From Rhodospirillales bacterium (GTDB lineage Bacteria > Pseudomonadota > Alphaproteobacteria > Rhodospirillales > UBA2165): a stretch of DNA of 5,288 nucleotides. Positions 1 to 4,128 of this stretch are shown in pieces (positions within the stretch are counted from its first letter, which is position 1; every line of letters begins with the position of its first letter). Below the pieces are notes generated by a model, which saw only the letters and a program-made list of their open reading frames with translations, searched no databases and was not told the origin of the DNA. Both the position numbers and the translations under genes were made by a program. Location: the NCBI GenBank assembly GCA_013204125.1, contig JABMOP010000236.1, forward strand, positions 1 to 5,288, written 5' to 3'.

Positions 1-43
1 CGAAGGCGCGGCGAGCGCGGCTTAACGCCGGGCAAAAGCGCCG
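1..43. other. Left edge, possible 3' end of an upstream gene
   Basis: These 43 bases lie before the first gene. The second plus-strand frame reads EGAASAA and stops at 23-25, which would leave 18 bp to the DUF1491 start and would suit the tail of an upstream co-directional gene. The first frame stays open to a stop at 61-63. Too little is visible to choose between them or to name a product. Confidence 0.2.
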
Positions 44-382
44 ATGGCGATCGACAGACTTAAATCGGGTCTTTGGGTGCAGGCGCAAATCCGTATTTGC
101 GGCATTAACAACATTCCCATTTATGTGCTTCGCAAGGGCGATGAAGATGCCGGCGCGATAATAATGAAGCTCGACCGTATGGATGGAACCTGCCGCATTT
201 ATAATCAAGTGCGCGGCCTCAATGATGAAATTTCCTGGGCCACAGCGGGCGCGGGGGAGCGCATGATGGAAGCAGACGCCAACGCCTATCTCGAGCGCCA
301 GAAGAGTTTCGATCCCGACATCTGGATTATCGAAATCGAAGACGCCGATGACCGCTACCAATTGGACGGCCAGGTTCTCTAA
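44..382 (+). CDS. DUF1491 family protein
   Basis: The 112-residue protein matches my recollection of the DUF1491 family, small cytosolic proteins of unknown function found in alphaproteobacteria. Recognisable blocks are LKSGLWVQAQIR near residues 6-17, IPIYVLRKGDEDAGAI around 24-39, the LDRMDGTCRIYNQVR stretch around 43-57, and the C-terminal DPDIWIIEIED around 90-100. The length is normal for the family and no signal peptide or membrane segment is visible. The ATG at 44 directly precedes the first conserved block, so little could be missing, but the Shine-Dalgarno before it is poor, which would fit translation coupled to an upstream gene. The next gene, on the same strand, starts 87 bp downstream behind its own good ribosome binding site. 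The family call is confident; no biochemical function can be given. Confidence 0.9.
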   Translation: MAIDRLKSGLWVQAQIRICGINNIPIYVLRKGDEDAGAIIMKLDRMDGTCRIYNQVRGLNDEISWATAGAGERMMEADANAYLERQKSFDPDIWIIEIEDADDRYQLDGQVL

Positions 383-408
383 GTATCACCAATTCGTGCG
401 CCGCGTCG

Positions 409-434
409 TATTGACCGCAAAGCCTATTTGACCG
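409..434 (+). repeat. Near-identical direct repeat TATT(T)GACCG upstream of the MBL gene
   Basis: TATTGACCG at 409-417 recurs as TATTTGACCG at 425-434, starts 16 bp apart, in the 87-bp gap before the MBL gene. Each copy contains TTGACC, close to a -35 element. The second copy is followed after 9 bp by GCTCGATG (444-451), a partial match to the alphaproteobacterial -10 consensus GCTANAWC. A start from there would leave almost no leader before the ribosome binding site. It may be a promoter/operator pair or chance. Confidence 0.3.
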
Positions 435-455
435 ATGGTTTTAGCTCGATGACGT

Positions 456-462
456 GAGGGAG
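456..462 (+). promoter_or_regulatory. Shine-Dalgarno of the MBL-fold gene
   Basis: GAGGGAG ends 7 nt before the ATG at 470. It supports this start, which also gives a complete signal peptide, and suggests the gene is translated independently of the DUF1491 gene. Confidence 0.75.
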
Positions 463-469
463 ATCGGTA

Positions 470-1318
470 ATGGGTGTACGGAAACTTGGGCTAAGCATTA
501 TTGCTTTGATTGGCGCGCTCATCATGACGTTGGGCGCTGCCGCGGCGCAGCAAATATCCCCGAAGCAAGTGAAATTCCCCTGCGGCGCCGGCATTGCGCA
601 AATGAATGGGGCCGGGCCGTTTGCGAGGCTCATGCCCGCATCATTTAGCCTGGCCGAAGTCCCGATTGGCAATCTCAGCATTCAATTTATCGGCCACGCC
701 TCCTTTTTGGTCAGCTCGCCCCAAGGGGTGAAAGTCATCACCGATTACAACGACAATTACCGCGCCGATGTGCTGCCCGATATCGCTACCATGAATATTC
801 AGCGCGGCAATCATTCCACCTATGAAATCGACCCCGCCATAAAATTTGTACTGCGCGGCTGGGATACCGGCAGCGGCCTTCAACGCCACGATGTCCGGGT
901 TAAAGACGTGCGCGTCTATAACCTGCCGACAAATATTCTTAACTCGGGCGCTGGGCTTTCCAATTTTTCTTCGATGTTCATTATTCAATCTGCGGGGCTC
1001 TGCGTTGCTCATATGGGGCATTTGGCGCATATGCTGAATAAGGAACAATTCCACCGCATCGGGCGCATTGATGTGCTTTTGGTTCCGGTCGATGGCCGCG
1101 TGACGCAAAGCATGGATGAATTGGTGCACAATATTCGCGGCATTAACCCGCGCATTGTGGTGCCCATGCATTTCAACGTATTTGAAACTCTCGATGAATT
1201 TTTAAGCCAGGCGGCCGGCCTGTTTCCGATCAAGAAAATCGAAAAGGATAGCCTATTGGTAAACCGCTCAACATTGCCACAGAATACAGAAATTTGGCTG
1301 ATGCGGCCTAGGTTATGA
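470..1318 (+). CDS. Secreted MBL-fold (metallo-beta-lactamase-like) hydrolase, atypical metal site
   Basis: The 282-residue protein is an MBL-fold protein of the UlaG-like / beta-lactamase superfamily type. A signal peptide is clear: basic MGVRK, a hydrophobic core at about 8-22, and an AAAA run with likely cleavage near residue 26, so it should act in the periplasm. The fold begins with IGHASFLVSSPQG (74-86) and VITDYND (89-95). The usual HxHxDH segment should follow DIAT, but the sequence reads MNIQRGNHSTYE (108-119), keeping only H115. The GD that usually carries a metal ligand is replaced by GH in VAHMGHLAH (179-187). VLLVPVDG (202-209) and the terminal VPMHF with H234 are retained. I recall an alphaproteobacterial MBL subfamily sharing the LRGW, PTNI and AHxGHLxH motifs, which this seems to belong to. 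Its substrate is unknown, and it may bind metal differently or not at all. It ends 2 bp from the convergent LOG gene. Confidence 0.85.
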   Translation: MGVRKLGLSIIALIGALIMTLGAAAAQQISPKQVKFPCGAGIAQMNGAGPFARLMPASFSLAEVPIGNLSIQFIGHASFLVSSPQGVKVITDYNDNYRADVLPDIATMNIQRGNHSTYEIDPAIKFVLRGWDTGSGLQRHDVRVKDVRVYNLPTNILNSGAGLSNFSSMFIIQSAGLCVAHMGHLAHMLNKEQFHRIGRIDVLLVPVDGRVTQSMDELVHNIRGINPRIVVPMHFNVFETLDEFLSQAAGLFPIKKIEKDSLLVNRSTLPQNTEIWLMRPRL

Positions 1319-1323
1319 GCTCA
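1316..1323. other. Palindrome TGAGCTCA formed by two convergent stop codons
   Basis: The TGA stop of the plus-strand MBL gene (1316-1318) and the TGA stop of the minus-strand LOG gene (1321-1323) flank GC, making a perfect 8-bp palindrome. No terminator hairpin can fit between the genes, so either transcript must run into the other gene. Confidence 0.9.
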
Positions 1324-2145
1324 TAAAATGCCGCCGGGCTCGTCGATCGCCTGTTCCAGAAGATAATCGGTAATGTAGTCATAGGCCTCGTCCACCGTAT
1401 CGGTCATCTTCATGAGATCCAAATCTTCAGCGCTGACCGTGCCGTAATCGACCAGGGCGTCAAAATTGATCACGTCCCGCCAATAATCAGAGCCATAGAG
1501 CACGATTTTGATCGGCTTGGAGAGCTTGCCGGTCTGATCAAGGTTTAGAACTTCGAACAATTCATCCAAGGTGCCAAACCCGCCCGGAAAGACGATGATC
1601 GCTTTCGCCATATAAACGAACCAGAACTTGCGCATGAAGAAATAATGAAATTCAAAGCCCAGATGGTGAGTGATATAAGGGTTCTCGTGCTGCTCGTGTG
1701 GGAGCGAAATATTGAGCCCGATATTGAGACCCTTTGCTTCCGAAGCGCCGCGGTTGGCGGCTTCCATAATGCCCGGCCCGCCGCCGGTACAAACGACGAA
1801 GCGGCGGGTATCTCCGCCGTTTAAATCCTTCGACCAATTAGTGAGCCGATTGGCGAGAGACCGCGAGGCCTCGTAATAGCGCGACATCAATAAGTCTTTT
1901 TCCGCTTTTTTGATACCCCTCCCCGCTTGCCGCGCAGCTTTGAGGGCACTTTGAGCGCTCCGCCGCGATTGAATGCGGGCCGATCCGAAAAAGACGATCG
2001 TATCTTTGACGCCGAAATGTTCGAAACGCGATTCCGGTTCCATATATTCTGATTGAATACGCAATGCCCGCGCATCGCGCGATTTTAAGAAATCCTCATT
2101 CTCATAGGCTTTTTCGGGCCGATAACGGGATTTGGGGTTGGCCAT
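1321..2145 (-). CDS. LOG family / TIGR00730 Rossmann-fold nucleotide phosphoribohydrolase
   Basis: The 274-residue protein carries the diagnostic motifs of the LOG (Lonely Guy) family, often mislabelled lysine decarboxylase: GGGPGIMEAANRGA at 121-134 and PGGFGTLDE at 187-195, with R172 in FMRKFWF and E195 as the expected catalytic pair. Known members hydrolyse the N-glycosidic bond of nucleoside 5'-monophosphates, for example cytokinin ribotides or AMP, giving free base and ribose 5-phosphate in the cytosol. It is longer than the roughly 190-residue plant-like forms. The extra length is a charged N-terminal tail (1-45) and a basic, helix-prone stretch between the first strand VFFGSAR (51-57) and the GGGPG loop; longer LOG-like forms of this size are common in bacteria. 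The ATG at 2145 is preceded by GAGGA. It is a single-gene unit, convergent with the MBL gene and divergent from the hemerythrin. The substrate cannot be read from the sequence. Confidence 0.92.
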   Translation of the reverse strand: MANPKSRYRPEKAYENEDFLKSRDARALRIQSEYMEPESRFEHFGVKDTIVFFGSARIQSRRSAQSALKAARQAGRGIKKAEKDLLMSRYYEASRSLANRLTNWSKDLNGGDTRRFVVCTGGGPGIMEAANRGASEAKGLNIGLNISLPHEQHENPYITHHLGFEFHYFFMRKFWFVYMAKAIIVFPGGFGTLDELFEVLNLDQTGKLSKPIKIVLYGSDYWRDVINFDALVDYGTVSAEDLDLMKMTDTVDEAYDYITDYLLEQAIDEPGGIL

Positions 2146-2152
2146 TGAATGA

Positions 2153-2157
2153 TCCTC
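2153..2157 (-). promoter_or_regulatory. Shine-Dalgarno of the LOG gene
   Basis: GAGGA on the minus strand lies 7 nt before the ATG at 2145 and supports that start codon. Confidence 0.7.
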
Positions 2158-2174
2158 ATGAGACAGATTGATAT

Positions 2175-2202
2175 TAAACGAACATTACTAAACGAATATT
2201 AT
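2175..2202 (-). repeat. Two tandem 14-bp direct repeats upstream of the LOG gene
   Basis: TAAACGAACATTAC (2175-2188) is followed without a gap by TAAACGAATATTAT (2189-2202), 12 of 14 positions identical. The pair sits 30-57 bp upstream of the LOG start, where a promoter or repressor would be expected, so a pair of protein-binding sites is likely. TTAA at 2174-2177 and TTAC at 2185-2188 are spaced 7 nt apart, one base short of the CtrA-type TTAA-N7-TTAA pattern. That resemblance is weak evidence on its own. Confidence 0.6.
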
Positions 2203-2210
2203 TGGACGCG

Positions 2211-2275
2211 CCATGACACCTTTATTTTGCGTGACACCTTAATTTTGCACGATACTTTTATTTTGATTGTCATGG
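2211..2275. repeat. 8-bp inverted repeat CCATGACA / TGTCATGG enclosing the 18-bp repeats
   Basis: CCATGACA (2211-2218) and its exact reverse complement TGTCATGG (2268-2275) bracket the array of 18-bp repeats, 49 bp apart. The left arm overlaps the first repeat and the right arm begins where the third ends. This could be a looping operator or the relic of a mobile-element end. Confidence 0.55.
2214..2267 (+). repeat. Three tandem 18-bp direct repeats in the LOG/hemerythrin intergenic region
   Basis: The copies are TGACACCTTTATTTTGCG (2214-2231), TGACACCTTAATTTTGCA (2232-2249) and CGATACTTTTATTTTGAT (2250-2267). Copies 1 and 2 agree at 16 of 18 positions; copies 1 and 3 at 13 of 18. There is no spacer between them. 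Each has a TGACAC-like head and an AT-rich TTTTG tail. The strict period suggests serial binding of a protein, either a regulator of the two divergent genes or a transposase at a lost insertion-sequence end. The copies are too few and too short for CRISPR. Confidence 0.7.
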
Positions 2276-2321
2276 GGCGGTAGGAAGTCCGGGGGCGCTC
2301 AGTGTCAGTTATCTTGGTCTC

Positions 2322-2349
2322 TTGACGATTATCATATCCACCCTACACC
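2322..2349 (+). promoter_or_regulatory. Candidate housekeeping promoter for the hemerythrin gene
   Basis: TTGACGA (2322-2328) matches the alphaproteobacterial -35 consensus TTGACGS at six of seven positions. After 13 nt, CCTACACC (2342-2349) matches the -10 consensus GCTANAWC at six of eight, and 10-14 nt is the expected spacing in Caulobacter. Transcription would start near 2355, giving a leader of roughly 85 nt that contains the dyad at 2387-2406. No better -35/-10 pair was found by eye in this gap. Confidence 0.4.
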
Positions 2350-2386
2350 AAAGTTAGATAAGCTCGAAGTCCAATGATTCACGCAA

Positions 2387-2406
2387 CGAACCCAGCCCTG
2401 GGTTCG
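2387..2406 (+). promoter_or_regulatory. Perfect 9-bp-armed dyad upstream of the hemerythrin gene
   Basis: CGAACCCAG (2387-2395) and CTGGGTTCG (2398-2406) are exact reverse complements separated by CC, a 20-bp dyad ending 35 bp before the hemerythrin start. It could be a dimer operator. If transcription starts near 2355, it would instead be a stable hairpin in the mRNA leader. No T-run follows, so it is not a typical intrinsic terminator. Confidence 0.65.
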
Positions 2407-2428
2407 GCGCCCTATAGGATATTTGAAC

Positions 2429-2433
2429 GAGGA
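2429..2433 (+). promoter_or_regulatory. Shine-Dalgarno of the hemerythrin gene
   Basis: GAGGA lies 8 nt before the ATG at 2442 and supports this start. Confidence 0.75.
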
Positions 2434-2441
2434 ACTTTGTC

Positions 2442-2873
2442 ATGAATTGGAGAACGGACCCGGCAACAAAGGAAGAATTAAACAAGGAGCTAATCTGGAG
2501 TGCCAAATACAGTGTCGGCGATGTCACCCTGGATCAAGATCATATGATGGTTTTCAACGCCATTGATCGCTTCAAGAAAGCCATCAGGCTGAATTTTGAA
2601 GTTGATTTCGTCGAGACGCTGTTTGACCAGTTGCGCGAACACGCTGACGAACATTTTGCTCAAGAAGAAGGCTATATGGAAAAAATTGGATTTCCTGAAC
2701 TGGAATCGCACCGGGCCGAACACGAAAAAATGAAATCTGAATTGAACACCCTGCATGAGCGATTTTCCGTAGAAAAGGAGGATACCGTCCGCGAACTGCT
2801 GTCCTTCCTCAACAATTGGTGGCTGCGCCACATCACCGAGGACGATGCGGCGTACAAGGATTTCGCAAAATAG
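2442..2873 (+). CDS. Bacteriohemerythrin (single-domain hemerythrin family protein)
   Basis: The 143-residue protein is one hemerythrin domain, a four-helix bundle with a non-haem di-iron centre that reversibly binds O2. All seven ligands expected from the family pattern are present: H34 in LDQDHMMVF, H71 and E75 in HADEHFAQEE, H90 and H94 in ESHRAEHEKM, and H130 and D135 in WWLRHITEDD. Bacterial members are linked to O2 storage or delivery to oxygen-using enzymes, O2 or redox sensing, and iron or NO handling; the sequence does not choose among these. An extra N-terminal stretch of about 17 residues precedes W19, which begins the usual domain. There is no signal peptide, membrane segment or fused signalling domain, so it is a soluble cytosolic protein. 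It is preceded by a long divergent region with a dyad and repeats, suggesting regulated expression, and ends 3 bp from the convergent oxidoreductase. Confidence 0.95.
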   Translation: MNWRTDPATKEELNKELIWSAKYSVGDVTLDQDHMMVFNAIDRFKKAIRLNFEVDFVETLFDQLREHADEHFAQEEGYMEKIGFPELESHRAEHEKMKSELNTLHERFSVEKEDTVRELLSFLNNWWLRHITEDDAAYKDFAK

Positions 2874-2876
2874 CCA

Positions 2877-4013
2877 TCAAGCAACCCAGGGGTTTGTTCG
2901 GCCGAGGGTTCCTTCGAACGCGGGGATCACTTCCTTTCCGAACAAGCGAATTGAATTATTGACCATGTCCGACGGCATTTTACCAATGTCGTGGTTGGTG
3001 CAGAAAATGTCGTAGCCGATCCTGGCTTGGCCTTCTTGCAATTTCTTAATCACCGTTTCCGGGCTGCCGACGATGGCGAGCCCGGTTTCCAGATTATATT
3101 CGTAGCTCTCGCGGGCCTTGGTCATCACCTCGCCGCGGCGTTTATCATCGAAGCGTTCTGAATCTTTCCCCATACCGCGGGCGTGGCTGCCCCAGCCGAT
3201 GCGCGTGTCGCCGACGGGGCCGCCGCCGACCGGAACGGCGCCGCCTTCGCGGCTGGCAAGAAATTGGCGGGCTTGTTCGTGGGCTTTCTCGTCGGTTTCA
3301 GCGACATGAACCTGGCGCATCAGGAAGACCCGCGGCATCGGCCCATCATGGCCGGCTTCTTTCCATTTTTTCCGGTAGAGATCAAATTTTTCGGCAACCA
3401 CGTCGTCGGTGTCGAGGTTCTGCGCCACGTGGTAATTATTCTTGGCGGCAAATTCGAGCGCCGGGTCCGAATGAACGGCAGCCCAGATCGGCGGATAGGG
3501 TTTTTGATAGGGCTTGGGCTTGGGCAGCGCTTCGTCAAAGGTGAAATATTTGCCCTTATAGGTGACTTCATCTTCGGTCCAGGCGCGTTTCACCAATTCC
3601 AGAACTTCTTCCGATAGGGCCGCGCGTTCATAGAAATTTTGACCCCAGCGGATAAATTCATGTTCGTGGACACCGATGCCGGTGCCGAATTCGACCCGGC
3701 CACGCGACAGATGGTCGAGCATCGCCACTTCTTGGGCCAGACGCATGGGATGATAGAACGGCAACTGCCACATCATAGCGCCGATGCGCATTTTGCTGGT
3801 GGCGCGGGCAACGGCGGTCAGGAACACGGTGGGCGCGGTGATGCGTCCGATCAACGGTGAATTTTGATGCTCGATTACAAAATAGGAATGCCAGCCTAGA
3901 TCTTCCAATTCGGCCGCCTGGGCGATATGGGCATCGTAAATATCGGCCATTTCGCCAGCCTGATCGGCATAGCCGCCGACGGCGCTCCAAAATGCGAAAT
4001 CCAATGTTGTCAT
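2877..4013 (-). CDS. LLM class flavin-dependent oxidoreductase (luciferase-like monooxygenase)
   Basis: The protein is a TIM-barrel luciferase-like monooxygenase, a family using reduced FMN (or F420 in some branches) and usually O2 to oxidise organic substrates. Blocks typical of the family, counted from the chosen start, are LEDLGWHSYFVIEH at 36-49, ATSKMRIGAMMWQLPFYHPMR at about 71-91, the EVAMLDHLSRGRVEFGTGIG block at 95-114, the PKPYQKPYPPIW region after the inserted loop, and the C-terminal AIVGSPETVIKKL. A glycine-rich loop (GGAVPVGGGPVGD) precedes the last section. I chose the ATG at 4013 (378 residues) over the in-frame ATG at 4055 because GGGAGGGA lies 8 nt upstream and MTTLDFAFWS begins the first barrel strand; the extra 14 residues look like leader. 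The substrate cannot be deduced. The gene is divergent from the cytochrome and convergent with the hemerythrin, so a shared pathway is not shown. Confidence 0.92.
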   Translation of the reverse strand: MTTLDFAFWSAVGGYADQAGEMADIYDAHIAQAAELEDLGWHSYFVIEHQNSPLIGRITAPTVFLTAVARATSKMRIGAMMWQLPFYHPMRLAQEVAMLDHLSRGRVEFGTGIGVHEHEFIRWGQNFYERAALSEEVLELVKRAWTEDEVTYKGKYFTFDEALPKPKPYQKPYPPIWAAVHSDPALEFAAKNNYHVAQNLDTDDVVAEKFDLYRKKWKEAGHDGPMPRVFLMRQVHVAETDEKAHEQARQFLASREGGAVPVGGGPVGDTRIGWGSHARGMGKDSERFDDKRRGEVMTKARESYEYNLETGLAIVGSPETVIKKLQEGQARIGYDIFCTNHDIGKMPSDMVNNSIRLFGKEVIPAFEGTLGRTNPWVA

Positions 4014-4021
4014 GATTGAAA

Positions 4022-4029
4022 TCCCTCCC
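4022..4029 (-). promoter_or_regulatory. Shine-Dalgarno deciding the oxidoreductase start
   Basis: GGGAGGGA on the minus strand lies 8 nt before the ATG at 4013. The upstream in-frame ATGs at 4055 and 4031 have no comparable site, which argues for the shorter protein. Confidence 0.75.
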
Positions 4030-4034
4030 ATACG

Positions 4035-4065
4035 GCCCCTTTTCGGGGCATTCAATTGACGCCCC
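4035..4065 (-). promoter_or_regulatory. Overlapping GCCCC/GGGGC hairpins upstream of the oxidoreductase
   Basis: On the plus strand GCCCC (4035-4039), GGGGC (4045-4049) and GCCCC (4061-4065) follow each other. The middle block can pair with either neighbour, giving a tight hairpin with a 5-nt loop or a longer one with an 11-nt loop. The tight hairpin ends 5 bp before the Shine-Dalgarno of the minus-strand gene. If transcription starts near 4061, the outer block is mostly outside the mRNA and only the tight hairpin forms in RNA. Confidence 0.35.
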
Positions 4066-4067
4066 TT

Positions 4068-4096
4068 ATGCTATTGTCCTTTGCCGTATATTGCAA
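4068..4096 (-). promoter_or_regulatory. Candidate promoter of the oxidoreductase gene
   Basis: On the minus strand TTGCAA (4096-4091) and TAGCAT (4073-4068) are separated by exactly 17 bp. Each matches four of six positions of the sigma-70 consensus. The start would fall near 4061, giving a leader of about 48 nt. The match is modest. Confidence 0.35.
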
Positions 4097-4098
4097 AG
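4079..4098. promoter_or_regulatory. Candidate operator dyad between the oxidoreductase and cytochrome genes
   Basis: CTTTGC (4079-4084) and GCAAAG (4093-4098) are perfect 6-bp inverted arms around an 8-bp AT-rich centre. The dyad overlaps the -35 element and spacer of the candidate minus-strand promoter, where a repressor could act, and lies about 30 bp before the first possible cytochrome start. Confidence 0.3.
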
Positions 4099-4128
4099 CG
4101 GGAAACTTATCTGGATTGAAACGCGTCG

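Noticed and set aside
641..1171. Minus-strand open frame of 176 codons opposite the MBL gene
   Set aside because: It is fully antisense to a gene with a signal peptide, good ribosome binding site and family motifs; its translation resembles no family I know.
2155..2162. Palindrome CTCATGAG overlapping the LOG Shine-Dalgarno
   Set aside because: Eight bases is short enough to be chance and it is largely explained by the ribosome binding site.
2214..2267. CRISPR array
   Set aside because: The 18-bp units are adjacent without spacers and there are only three, so this is a tandem repeat.
2387..2406. Intrinsic terminator
   Set aside because: The dyad is not followed by a T-run on either strand and does not follow a gene end.
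3183..3617. Long plus-strand open frame (144 codons) opposite the oxidoreductase gene, with other overlapping frames there
   Set aside because: It lies antisense inside a gene with clear family motifs and shows no recognisable domain; long antisense frames are expected over biased codons.
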